Of a DNA stretch of 64,000 nucleotides, positions 42,336 to 50,916 are shown piece by piece. This DNA comes from CAZCAC01 sp964496575 (GTDB lineage: Bacteria; Planctomycetota; UBA1135; GCA-002686595): NCBI GenBank assembly GCA_964496575.1, contig CAZCAC010000033.1:1-64000 (forward strand), written 5' to 3'. How positions within the stretch are numbered: the first letter of the stretch is position 1; every line of letters starts with the position of its first letter. Under the pieces are notes generated by a model. The model worked only from the letters and a program-made list of their open reading frames with translations. It was not told the DNA's origin and ran no database searches. A program made the position numbers and the translations under genes.

Positions 42336-43206
42336 GAGCACGTCCTAAAACTGTGCAGCCTGGAATGCGATAATTCCAGATGCGAGCTGGAGCATCGCGA
42401 GGTAGTTGCCAGCGATACGCTCCCAACGCACGAGTAGCCCACGGAAGCGATTGTGCCAGCTGTTCGTGCGTTCGACGACCCATCGCCGGGGCTTCCCGCG
42501 GACGCAGCCGAGCATGGGGTGCTCTCCTCGACGACGGATGTGAGGAACGATGCGGCGAGCCCGAACCGCTGCTTCGGCGTCGGCGTAGTCATACCCCTTG
42601 TCCAGGCACAGGTGTTTCGGGCGACGAGGCCCACGTGATCCCCGCAGGGCTACGGCGTCGAGCGCATCGGCAACGAGCCACTTGTCGTGGACGTTCGCGC
42701 CCGTGATCAGAACAGAGAGAGGAACGCCAGCTCGGTCGGTGAGGACGTGGCGTTTCACCCCGAGTTTCCCCCTGTCCGTCGGATTCCGCCCGGTTTCGCC
42801 CCCCCTTTCGGCGCCTTCACCAAGGCGCTGTCCAGCGAGGCGAAGTCCCACTTTATCCCTCGGCGCTTGTCGTAGTACTTGAGCAGGGTCTCGTGGATCT
42901 TGTGGAACACCCCCGCCCTCGCCCACTGCATCATCCGCAGATGGCACGTCGAGCCAGATCCGAAATCGCGCGGTAGAGCCTTCCATTGGCAGCCAGTGCG
43001 CACCCTGTAGAGGATGCCTGCCAACGCGACTCGATCCGGCACTCGCGGCCTGCCACCCTTGGGCTTCGGCGGCTCGACAGGCAGAAGCGGCTCGATCAGA
43101 TCCCACAAGTCGTCAGGTACGTCGAAGAAGTCGTGATCCATCCTTCATGTGAGAGCATAACCGGATGGCGATTAACAGACTTCTGTACAGGTTTTAGGAC
43201 GTGCTC
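42336..43206 (-). mobile_element. IS5-family insertion sequence, 871 bp, intact ends
   Basis: Terminal inverted repeats begin GAGCACGTCCTAAAAC on both ends (16 bases perfect, then similar), with CAA directly repeated outside (42333-42335 and 43207-43209) as 3-bp target duplication. It contains two overlapping transposase frames on the minus strand. Base composition is visibly lower in GC than the neighbours. Size, ends, target length and transposase motifs fit the IS5 family, two-frame (IS427/IS1031-type) groups. Confidence 0.9.
42345..43141 (-). CDS. IS5-family transposase made by -1 frameshift
   Basis: DDE transposase in two frames. Frame A (43141-42755) starts MDHDFFDVPDDLWDLIEPLLP and holds the first catalytic Asp (ASLDSALVKAPKGG). 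Frame B continues from PTDRGKLGVKRH with the second Asp (LCLDKGYDYAD) and Glu in VVERTNSWHNRFRGLL, ending at 42345. The frames meet at an AAA-G7 run (42799-42808 on the plus strand); a -1 slip there joins GGAKPGG to GGETGRNPTDRG, about 265 residues in all. Programmed slippage at such runs is known in this family. The start follows AAGG. Confidence 0.85.
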
Positions 43207-44644
43207 CAACCTGAAAGCGCCCGACCCGAGTGACTGGGACGAGTTCGGGAGCACCGTGGCCGTCGATGGGGACACAGCGGTCATCGCCAGCCTCGGCGAC
43301 GACGACTTCGGCGGCAACACGGGGGCCGTCTACGTCTTCGTCCGCTCGGGCACGACCTGGGGCCTTCAGGCCAAGCTGTACGCGAGCAACCCTCAGCCGC
43401 AGGGCTACTTCGGGGAAACCCTGGCGATCGAACGCGATACCATGCTGGTCGGCGCGTCGTATGGATCGGTCACTGGATACCGCGGCACCGTGTACGTGTT
43501 CACACGCTCCGGCACGACCTGGACCGAGCAGACCGAGCTCCTTCCCAGCGAGACCGGGTACGTGCGCTTCGGCAGCGCCGTCGACCTGTACGGCGACACT
43601 GCGCTCATCGGTGCGATGGGATCGGAGTCGGCGTACGTCTTCGTCGGTTCGGGCGCCAGCTGGAGCGAGCAGGCCCTGCTGAAGCCGGGCGATCCGAGCA
43701 CCGAGGACGAGTTCGGCATCACCGTCGGGCTCCACGAGAACACGGCGGTGGTCGGAGCGCCCGAGAACGACGTCCTGGGACCGGAATCGGGATCCGCCTA
43801 CATCTTCAAGCGCAACGGTACCACCTGGGTCCAGGCGAGCCAGCTCCTGGCGCCCGACGGCGCCAGCGGCGATCTCTTCGGCGGTGCGGTCGCGGCGGAG
43901 CACAACACCGTGTTGATCGGGGCCAAGGACGATCTGTACTACAAGGGCTCCGCCTACATCTTCGTGCGCGATGCGGGCACCTGGGTGATGCAGGACAAGA
44001 TCAGCGCGAGCGACGCCTACTCCTGGGAGCGCTTCGGCGGCGCGGTGGCGCTCGACGAGGACACGGCGGTGGTCGGCGCCGTCGCCGGCGACGACTACAC
44101 CGGCAGCAGCATGATTCACAACACCGGGGCGGCCTACGTCTACGAGGTCCCGCCTCCCGGCCGCGGCTTCTGCTTCGGCGACCAGGGGGAGGGCACGCCC
44201 TGTCCTTGCAACAACGACAACGACAGCAGCCTGCGTGGAGCGGGTTGCGCCAACGGCATCTTCCCCTCCGGTGCGAAGCTCGTCGGAGACGGCGCGCCCA
44301 GCGTCAGCGTGGACACCCTGGTGCTCTCCGCCGTGCACCTCGAGCCGAACCAGGCTGGACTCTACTTCCAGGGGACCACCGACAACTCGCCGGGCTACGT
44401 CTGGGGGGACGGCCTGCGCTGTGCCGGGGGGCAGGTGATCCGTCTCCAGGTGCGGCTCGCCAATGCCAACGGAGGTTCCGCGACGACGGTCGACCTGGGA
44501 GCCGCGGGGAACGTCCAGGCGGGCCAGACCCTCTTCTACCAGATCTGGTACCGCAACCCGACCAACCCGCCGTGTGGGGCGGGGCTCAACGACTTCAACG
44601 CGTCGAATGGATTCGTGGTGACCTGGGTGATGTGAGCGAACCGG

Positions 44645-44715
44645 AACGTCCCGGATCGGCGTGGGCCGCGCCCAGACAGGTGGAGAGGGCGTGGTTCGAC
44701 CGATCGCGGGACGTT
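44645..44715 (+). terminator. long stem-loop after the split FG-GAP gene
   Basis: Perfect 9-bp arms AACGTCCCG (44645-44653) and CGGGACGTT (44707-44715) around a 53-base loop with its own GC hairpin; TCTCTCTC follows. It may act as a terminator for the upstream gene. Confidence 0.35.
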
Positions 44716-44774
44716 TCTCTCTCGATGGCCGAATGCGCCAACTTCCGCGCGTCGAATCCGTTAGATGATGGTGG

Positions 44775-45686
44775 ATGGAAACGAAGCTCCCGTTGCTGGT
44801 GGCCGTGACGCTCGCGCTCGCCGGGCTGCTCCTGGGCCTCTTCTTCGTGGCCGGGGAGGATGATTCACCGGGGTTCGTCCCGCTGCGGCTCGCCGATACC
44901 CCGAACGGCAACGGGTTGGAGCAGACCCCGCTGGGGGGGCTCGATCACCCGGTGCGCTCGGCGGAGCTCGAGGGGAGCGATCGGGTGGAGGCGGCGAGCC
45001 GGGTGCCGGTCGCGCCGGACCCGGGGACGATCCAGGGGCGGATCAGCAGGAGGGGGATTCCGTCTCGCTCGATGCCGGTGGTCGCCCACTACTGGGGACC
45101 GTCGGGATGGGAGGTGTACCGGTCCTGGAAGGCGGGGGACCTCTACGGGCCGCGACGCGAGCCCATCGCATCGACGCCGGGGACCTACGAGGCGAAGACC
45201 TGGACCGAGAGCACCGATCGCGAGGGCCGGTTCCGCTTCGAGGACCTTCCACCGGGAGCCTACGGTCTCACCGTCGAGCTGGAGTCGGGCACCGACTGGA
45301 CCTACGGCTGGCTCCAGCTCGAGCCCGGTCAGCGGGTGGATCTCGGGACGCTGTTCGTGCCCGACCATCGTTCGCGGAGGGAGGAACCGCCCGATCGAGT
45401 CCGGCTGCTCATCCACGCCCGGGACCACCGAGGACCCGTGGCGGGCTTGCGCGTGGAGGTGCGGACCACGGGGGAGGTCCAGCTCGGTCACGCCGCGGCG
45501 GTCACCGACGAGAGAGGGGAACGGCAGGTCGAGATCACGGGCGATGAACCGATCCGGATCGACCTGATCGGCCAGGGTGGCCAGTACGCCGGCGGGACGG
45601 GAGCGCCGCGGTGGTACACGCCAGGTGGTGTTCGCGACGTCTGGATCACGGTCGAGACGGGCGATCTCGCCGTGAACCTGCCGTGA
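44775..45686 (+). CDS. membrane-anchored carboxypeptidase-regulatory-like domain protein, 5' part
   Basis: 303 residues. An N-terminal membrane segment (LLVAVTLALAGLLLGLFF) is followed by an acidic linker and two beta-sandwich domains of the carboxypeptidase-regulatory type (TIQGRISRRGIP, TDREGRFRFEDLPPGAYGLTVEL and a second at RVRLLIHARDHRGPVAGLRVEVRT). It ends at TGA 45684-45686, but the same frame runs on for 98 codons with plausible sequence, so this is probably the larger piece of a split gene. Confidence 0.6.
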   Translation: METKLPLLVAVTLALAGLLLGLFFVAGEDDSPGFVPLRLADTPNGNGLEQTPLGGLDHPVRSAELEGSDRVEAASRVPVAPDPGTIQGRISRRGIPSRSMPVVAHYWGPSGWEVYRSWKAGDLYGPRREPIASTPGTYEAKTWTESTDREGRFRFEDLPPGAYGLTVELESGTDWTYGWLQLEPGQRVDLGTLFVPDHRSRREEPPDRVRLLIHARDHRGPVAGLRVEVRTTGEVQLGHAAAVTDERGERQVEITGDEPIRIDLIGQGGQYAGGTGAPRWYTPGGVRDVWITVETGDLAVNLP

Positions 45687-45980
45687 CGTCCGTCGATCGC
45701 CCGCGGGCAGGCACTGCAGTTCGTGCTCGAGTCACCGCTCCTGCCTGGGGATTCGCTGTACAGCTCGACCGAGATCGGTGGCATGGTTCCGCTGGAGAAC
45801 CACGCGGTCACCTACACGGCGAGCGGCTGCGTCTTCCACAACCTCGCCGCCGGTAACTATTCGGTGAAGGCCACCATGCTGCAGAAGAACCACGAAGGAC
45901 GGTGGCTTCCGACCGGCCTGCGGTACCGGGGATCGGCGACGATCGTGGAGGGGCAGACGATCGCGTGCGCGATGAATTGA
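45687..45980 (+). pseudogene. 3' continuation of the preceding gene after an in-frame TGA
   Basis: In the same frame as 44775-45686, directly after its TGA: RPSIARGQALQFVLESPL, then a further beta-sandwich ending EGQTIACAMN and TGA. FHNLAAGNYSVKATM is again a carboxypeptidase-regulatory-like phrase. A GTG at 45723 could serve as start, but there is no ribosome site. Nonsense mutation is the simplest reading; a sequencing error is possible. Confidence 0.55.
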
Positions 45981-46065
45981 CGGAATCGCTCGCCTGGCGT
46001 ATCACGGAGGAGTGACGCTTCTCGCGATCCGAGAGGCAAACCAGGATTGCCCCAGAGAGGTGACG

Positions 46066-47328
46066 ATGAAGGGAATTCTCGTCCTCGGTACGTGCACGCT
46101 GCTGGCCGCGATGGTCGATGCTCAGACCGCGACGGTCCGCATCGGCGGAAAGGCGGCCCGTGGCCATCAGGCCTCGAGCCGTTCCACGACGAGCGCCGGC
46201 GGCACTTGCCTCCAGCTGTCGAGCTTCGTTCCCCCGGAGAGCAACCCGGGCGGCGTCGGCTGCGACGGGGACAGAATCTGGCTGGGCGCCTTTTGGGGTC
46301 CGATGCAGCTGTGGCAGATCGACTCGCGGACCGGGGTGGTCTTGAAGACGATTCCCGCTCCCGATACCCACCTCGGCGGCGTGACCTGGGACGGCGGCGC
46401 GGTCTGGTGCTGTCCGGAGCAGACGGGGCAGCTGTATCGACTCGACCCCGACACCGGGGCGGTCCTGCACGTCGTCCCGGCACCCTCCTTCGGCAGTCCC
46501 GATCCGAACCCCGCGGGTCTGGCCTGGGACGGCACGGCGCTCTGGCACGCGGACTACGACCGGAAGATGATCTACCGGCTCTCTCCGGTCGATGGGTCGA
46601 TCCTGCACTTCTTCCCCTTCCTCGGCTCGGGGGAATGCGCGGGGCTGGCCTGGCGCGACGGCCGGCTGATCGTCAGCACCAATGACACGAACGAGGTGTA
46701 CGAGCTCGATCCCGTGACGGGGGCGGTGCTCGATCAGTGCTTCAGCGCTGGCGACCACCTCTGGGGAGTCGGCATCGACGCGAGTGGCGGAGAGTGGGTC
46801 GCTTCCGGCGACTCCGACGAGATCCTGCATCTCGCCTCGGTCTCGCACGCCGGCGCGTACTGCTTCGGTGATCCCGGCAGCGGTACGCCCTGCCCTTGCA
46901 ACAACGACAACGACGGGAGTGTGCCGGGCTCGGGTTGCTCCAATGGGTACTACTGGTCGGGCGCGCAGCTCTCCAGCTTCGGCGAAGCGAGAGTCAGCGC
47001 AGACACGCTGGTGCTGGTCGCCACGCACCTCGAGCCGAACAACAGCGGGCTCTACTTCCAGGCCGACAACGACCTGTCTCCGGGCGTCACCTGGGGCGAT
47101 GGCTTGCGCTGTGCGGGGGGGAGCCTGAAGCGGCTACAGGTTCGGTTCTCCGACACCTTCGGGACTTCGTTCACGACCGTCGACATCGCCGCCAGGGCGG
47201 GAAACGTCCTGGCGGGGGACACGAAGCACTACCAGTGCTGGTACCGGACCACCCTCGCTCCGCCTTGCGGGCCGGGAGTGAATGACTTCAATGCGTCCAA
47301 TGGAGTGGCGGTGACCTGGACGCCTTGA
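46066..47328 (+). CDS. secreted beta-propeller protein with CFGDPG C-terminal domain
   Basis: 420 residues. Signal peptide (LLAAMVDAQ). A YncE/SMP-30-like propeller follows with blades such as GVTWDGGAVWCCPEQTGQLY, GLAWDGTALWHADYD and GLAWRDGRLIVS, where WDG/RDG marks each blade. The C-terminal domain from about 265 has CFGDPGSGTPCPCNNDNDGS, GSGCSNGYY, WGDGLRCAGG, YYQCWYR-type HYQCWYRT and VNDFNASNG. Start ATG 46066 has GAGAGGTG at the right distance. Ligand or activity unknown. It stands in the run of proteins with this tail and has no catalytic signature I recognise. Confidence 0.75.
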   Translation: MKGILVLGTCTLLAAMVDAQTATVRIGGKAARGHQASSRSTTSAGGTCLQLSSFVPPESNPGGVGCDGDRIWLGAFWGPMQLWQIDSRTGVVLKTIPAPDTHLGGVTWDGGAVWCCPEQTGQLYRLDPDTGAVLHVVPAPSFGSPDPNPAGLAWDGTALWHADYDRKMIYRLSPVDGSILHFFPFLGSGECAGLAWRDGRLIVSTNDTNEVYELDPVTGAVLDQCFSAGDHLWGVGIDASGGEWVASGDSDEILHLASVSHAGAYCFGDPGSGTPCPCNNDNDGSVPGSGCSNGYYWSGAQLSSFGEARVSADTLVLVATHLEPNNSGLYFQADNDLSPGVTWGDGLRCAGGSLKRLQVRFSDTFGTSFTTVDIAARAGNVLAGDTKHYQCWYRTTLAPPCGPGVNDFNASNGVAVTWTP

Positions 47329-47508
47329 GGGTCGGGCAGGGCTGGCTGGCTTGCCCGCGTCAGAGTTAGTGTCACCGCGGGTATCGACCCCCTTCGTTTC
47401 TCCACGAGGTGGTAGGCTGACTCATCCGCCGAAAGGTGACGTACCCGTGATGTCCGTAGAGTCGATCCTCAGGAGACGACCCACAGCGAACAGAAGAAGG
47501 AAACCGGA

Positions 47509-49062
47509 ATGAAGCGTACTGGAATAGTGCTGTCCGTTTCGCTGGTGATGTCGTTGTGCACGAGCCTGGTCTCGGGGCAACAGATCACCGAGATCATCGA
47601 CTCCAACGGCGATGGCGCCGGGAATGCCCTCAACAGCCCCCTCGGGGTCGCCCTGGATGGATCCGGAAACGTCTTCGTCAGTGGACTCGGCAGCCACAAC
47701 GCATTCGAGATCACACCGGGCGGTGCCATCACCGAGATCATCGATTCCAGTGGTGACGGAGCCGGAAACCCGCTCCAGTCTGCCTTTCACCTGGCGACCG
47801 ACCACCTGGGCAACGTCTTCGTGTCGGGATTCGATTCTGACAACGCCTTCAAGATCACCCCGGCTGGCACGGTGACCCAGATCATCGATCAGACCGGGGC
47901 TGGGGTCTCCGACTCGTTCTATGGCGGACACGAGGTGGTCACGGACCCGGGCGGTGTGGTCTACGTCGCCGGCCGCTACTCCCACAACGTCTTCAGGATC
48001 ACGCCCGGAGGCAACAAGACCGAGATCATCGAATCCACGGGGGATGGTGCGGGGAATGTCCTCGACGAGGCCTACGGTCTCGCGCTCGACTCGCCCGGGA
48101 ACGTCTACGTCACCGGAATCCAATCGAACAACGCCTTCAGAATCACTCCGGGGGGTGTGATCACCGAGATCATCGATTCGAACGGAGATGGCACCGGGAA
48201 TCCTCTGACGGCCTCAGTGGGCATCGCCGCGGACGGGGCCGGTAACGTCTACGTGGCGGGGTACACCAGCCACAACGTCTTCAAGATCACACCGGGAGGA
48301 GTGATCACCGAGATCATCGATTCGTCCGGCGATGGCAGCGGCAATCCGCTCCTCGGTCCGGTCGGGGTCGCGGTGGATCTGTACGGGAACGTCTACGTGG
48401 CCGGAATGGACAGCGACAACGCGTTCCGGATCACTCCCGGTGGCCAGATCACCGAGATCATCGACGCGTCGGGCGACGGCGCCGGGCAGCCTCTGGACGC
48501 TCCTTACGACATCGTCGTGGACACCGATGAGGCCATCTACGTCGTCGGCTACTTCAGCGACAACGCGTTCCGGATCGAGGACTCGTACCCCGGCACTCCG
48601 TACTGCTTTGGCGACCCCGGCGTCGACACACCATGCCCCTGCGGTAACGACAACGATGGCAGCCTCCCTGGATCCGGCTGCAGGAACGGTTCCTTCGGCT
48701 CCGGCGCCAAGCTCTCTGCCACGGGGACGGCCAGCCTCGGCAACGACACGCTCGTCCTCACCGCGACCCACACGCAGCCCAACAACAGTGGTCTCTACTT
48801 CCAGGCGAACAACGATCGCTCGCCGGGCGTTGTCTGGGGTGATGGGTTGAGCTGCGCGGGTGGTGCGCTCAAGCGGTTACAGGTGCGCTTCTCGAACTTC
48901 ACGGGATCGTCCTCCACGACGATCGGCATCTCCGCCAAGGCGGGCAACATCAGCCCCGGGGACACGAAGTACTACCAGATCTGGTATCGCGATCAGGCGG
49001 GGTCGCCCTGTGGGTACGAGTTCAACGCGTCGAACGGGTATGCGATCGTATGGGGGCCCTGA
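47509..49062 (+). CDS. secreted seven-repeat NHL-like propeller with CFGDPG C-terminal domain
   Basis: 517 residues. After a signal peptide (TSLVSGQ), seven repeats of about 49 residues follow, each with I.EIIDS.GDG.GNPL then DG.GNVYVAG..S.N.F.ITPGG. Seven is the usual blade number of an NHL propeller. The D-x-N/S-G-D-G loop of each repeat could bind calcium. The shared tail begins CFGDPGVDTPCPCGNDNDGS and ends YEFNASNGYAIVWGP. Repeat units are nearly identical in places, so the gene probably expands and contracts by recombination. ATG 47509 follows GAAGGAAAC. Confidence 0.78.
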   Translation: MKRTGIVLSVSLVMSLCTSLVSGQQITEIIDSNGDGAGNALNSPLGVALDGSGNVFVSGLGSHNAFEITPGGAITEIIDSSGDGAGNPLQSAFHLATDHLGNVFVSGFDSDNAFKITPAGTVTQIIDQTGAGVSDSFYGGHEVVTDPGGVVYVAGRYSHNVFRITPGGNKTEIIESTGDGAGNVLDEAYGLALDSPGNVYVTGIQSNNAFRITPGGVITEIIDSNGDGTGNPLTASVGIAADGAGNVYVAGYTSHNVFKITPGGVITEIIDSSGDGSGNPLLGPVGVAVDLYGNVYVAGMDSDNAFRITPGGQITEIIDASGDGAGQPLDAPYDIVVDTDEAIYVVGYFSDNAFRIEDSYPGTPYCFGDPGVDTPCPCGNDNDGSLPGSGCRNGSFGSGAKLSATGTASLGNDTLVLTATHTQPNNSGLYFQANNDRSPGVVWGDGLSCAGGALKRLQVRFSNFTGSSSTTIGISAKAGNISPGDTKYYQIWYRDQAGSPCGYEFNASNGYAIVWGP

Positions 49063-49078
49063 CTCCGTAATGCGTATC

Positions 49079-49094
49079 CCTGGTCGGAGCCAGG
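49079..49094 (+). terminator. small hairpin after the NHL-like gene
   Basis: CCTGG / CCAGG with a six-base loop, 17 bases past the stop. Weak; no T tract. Confidence 0.25.
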
Positions 49095-49118
49095 ATGGGT
49101 CTCGAGATTTAGCTGACG

Positions 49119-49149
49119 TTCGTCATTCTTTTTGCTGAACGGGTAGAAT
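49119..49149 (+). promoter_or_regulatory. possible promoter of the PadR operon
   Basis: TAGAAT at 49144-49149 with TTCGTC at 49119-49124 (19-base spacer), in an AT-rich patch containing TTCTTTTTG. The -10 lies only 7 bases from the ATG, so the message would be nearly leaderless. Confidence 0.3.
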
Positions 49150-49156
49150 CCAACGC

Positions 49157-49465
49157 ATGTCGCGCATCCCCAGCCCAACGGAGCTCGAGATCCTGGCGCT
49201 GCTCTCGACCGGCGAGGAGCAGACTGGCCGGGAGCTGGCCAGTGAGTACCGGCGGGAGGCGAAGCGGGAGATCCCCTACGGCACGCTCTACGTGGTCCTC
49301 CGCCGGATCCACGAGCGCCGGTGGATCTCGATCAGGGAGGCTGAGGACGGGGACGGCCGCTTCCGGTACTACCGGATCACGGCGAACGGGAGGCGCGCAC
49401 TCGAACGGGGCAGGGAACGCTACGCGCAGGTGGCGAGCTTCAGACTGGCAGGGGGCAGCGGATGA
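49157..49465 (+). CDS. PadR-family transcriptional regulator
   Basis: 102 residues, winged-helix PadR type: SPTELEILALLSTGEEQTGRELA, IPYGTLYVVLRRIHERRWI and YYRITANGRRALE are the three standard elements. It is short, without the C-terminal dimerisation helix pair of long PadR proteins. Its TGA overlaps the ATG of the next gene (ATGA), so it is coupled to the membrane protein and probably represses their common promoter. Pairs of small PadR regulators with a membrane protein are common in bacteria. Confidence 0.9.
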   Translation: MSRIPSPTELEILALLSTGEEQTGRELASEYRREAKREIPYGTLYVVLRRIHERRWISIREAEDGDGRFRYYRITANGRRALERGRERYAQVASFRLAGGSG

Positions 49466-50622
49466 GCAGGCAGCAGGAGGAGTGGGGGAACGAGCTGGAC
49501 AGGGTCCTCGGCGGAATACCCGAGACGATCCTCGCGCTTCGTCTCGGGCTGGCGGACGTGCGCCGGGAGGCCCGAGAGGAGCACGGGAATGACGGGTGGC
49601 TCAGCAGGAACCTCTTCATCACCAGACGTACGTTCGGTGTCCTGGTACCGATCGCGTTCGACGGGCTCGTCCGACTGGTGGTGAGTCCGGGATTCCTGGG
49701 CGTGGTGCTGCTGGCCGCCGCCGTGGTCTCGGTCGTCGCGGCCACGGGTGTCGACGTCTCGGCGATAGACCCCCTCGCGGCCATCACCGGCCTCGGGCTG
49801 GGCGTGGCCATCGTCCTCGCCCTGCCGGTGTTCGGCGCCGCGGCTCATGGGGCGGACGACCCCTCCCCCGCCCTGGTGATCCTGTGCCTCGTCTGCGGCG
49901 TGGAAGCGGTCCTCTATCACGTCTGCTGTCGGGGGGAGGTAGGTGGCTTCTTCGCCTTTCTCTCCGGTCTGGGGATCGGCGCGTTCCTCCTTCAGTGGGT
50001 GGCACCTGCCGTCCACGGGACTCCAGGAGAGCCGGAGCCGCGCGAGCGCGAGCACGGGTTCTTCCACCTCCTGCCGCCCTGGTCGATCGCTGATCTGCTG
50101 GCTCGAATCATCTTCGCGGCCACTGTGCTATGGGTCGTCGTCGAGGTGTGGAGGGCGGATGTCCGAGGTCTCATCTGGGACACGGAGCCAGTCGGGGGTT
50201 TCTCCGAGCTCGTCTGGTTCGTGCTCCCGTTCGTGGCGTGTCTCCTCGCCGCCGCTGCCTACGGGCTGCTGCTGGCGCTCGCCGTGCTGCTCGGCCGATG
50301 CATCGTGCAGCTCGTCCACGGCAGGTCCCGTGACCGCTGCTCTCTCTGGTTGCACAAGTGGGTCGACCGGAGCAGCGAGAGCCTCGACACGTGGTCCCGT
50401 CCGGTCTGGGTGGCACGAGATCCGGAGTTCGTGGGTTCAGCAGGCGACGACTACCGGGAGACCCGCCACCGAGTCCTCGTCGACCAGGAGTGCTCCCGCT
50501 GCTCCGCCCACCGTGAGGTCGTACGCACGACTACCACATCGCAGCTACTCGACGACGAGTACGAACTAGACTCGATCTGCGCACCGGAATCATACGTGAG
50601 GCACGGGGCGGTCGATTCCTGA
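49462..50622 (+). CDS. multi-pass membrane protein coupled to PadR regulator
   Basis: 386 residues with about seven hydrophobic segments between 60 and 285, cytoplasmic charged N-terminus (WGNELDRVLGGIPETILALRLGLADVRREAREE) and a soluble C-terminus of about 90 residues. The tail has several Cys (EECSRCSAH-like QECSRCSAH, DSICAPES) that could bind metal. The N-terminal part resembles the HAAS-like domain often found next to PadR regulators in membrane-stress operons. No transport signature. Function not recognised. Confidence 0.65.
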   Translation: MSRQQEEWGNELDRVLGGIPETILALRLGLADVRREAREEHGNDGWLSRNLFITRRTFGVLVPIAFDGLVRLVVSPGFLGVVLLAAAVVSVVAATGVDVSAIDPLAAITGLGLGVAIVLALPVFGAAAHGADDPSPALVILCLVCGVEAVLYHVCCRGEVGGFFAFLSGLGIGAFLLQWVAPAVHGTPGEPEPREREHGFFHLLPPWSIADLLARIIFAATVLWVVVEVWRADVRGLIWDTEPVGGFSELVWFVLPFVACLLAAAAYGLLLALAVLLGRCIVQLVHGRSRDRCSLWLHKWVDRSSESLDTWSRPVWVARDPEFVGSAGDDYRETRHRVLVDQECSRCSAHREVVRTTTTSQLLDDEYELDSICAPESYVRHGAVDS

Positions 50623-50704
50623 GGGAATCGGGGCCCCAGCCGACCACTGCCTGGGCGGCCCTGATCGGAGCGAGACCCACCCCGTGGGCCGGAGCGCATA
50701 CGGG

Positions 50705-50724
50705 GCGGCATCCGATGATGCCGC
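50705..50724 (+). terminator. hairpin downstream of the PadR operon
   Basis: Perfect 7-bp stem GCGGCAT / ATGCCGC with a six-base loop, 82 bases past the stop. The 294-base gap 50623-50916 otherwise shows no gene. Confidence 0.35.
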
Positions 50725-50916
50725 ACGGCATTGAGGGATTCCTCATCGATGGATCTCTCTCTCCGGTCACCCCGACCTCGACGGCCGGTGCTACTCTCAT
50801 GATGTGCCGTCTCGCTTCGAGGAGAAGAGGCTCAGCGACGGCGCAGGCCACGATTGGCCACGTTCAAACAGCTCCGCACGACCGTTCCAGGAAAGAAAAG
50901 GAAGTAGGTGAGGACC

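Larger units (their letters stand above)
42064..44635 (+). pseudogene. FG-GAP repeat exported protein with CFGDPG tail, split by IS5-family element
   Basis: The 5' part (42064-42335) encodes a signal peptide (SSLAAGQ) and a first FG-GAP blade ending WTEQT. The 3' part (43207-44635) resumes with LKAPDPSDWDEFG and six more blades, then the CFGDQGEGTPCPCNNDND tail. Joining the parts across the single CAA target gives one uninterrupted frame of 565 residues. The blades carry acidic loops such as DDDWG and DDDFGG. Without excision only a 94-residue N-terminal fragment could be made. The insertion looks recent, since both halves are otherwise undamaged. Confidence 0.85.

Noticed and set aside
45684..45686. 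TGA as selenocysteine or Trp codon
   Set aside because: Other genes here use TGA as normal stop, no selenocysteine-insertion-like hairpin is evident just after it, and a nonsense change is simpler.
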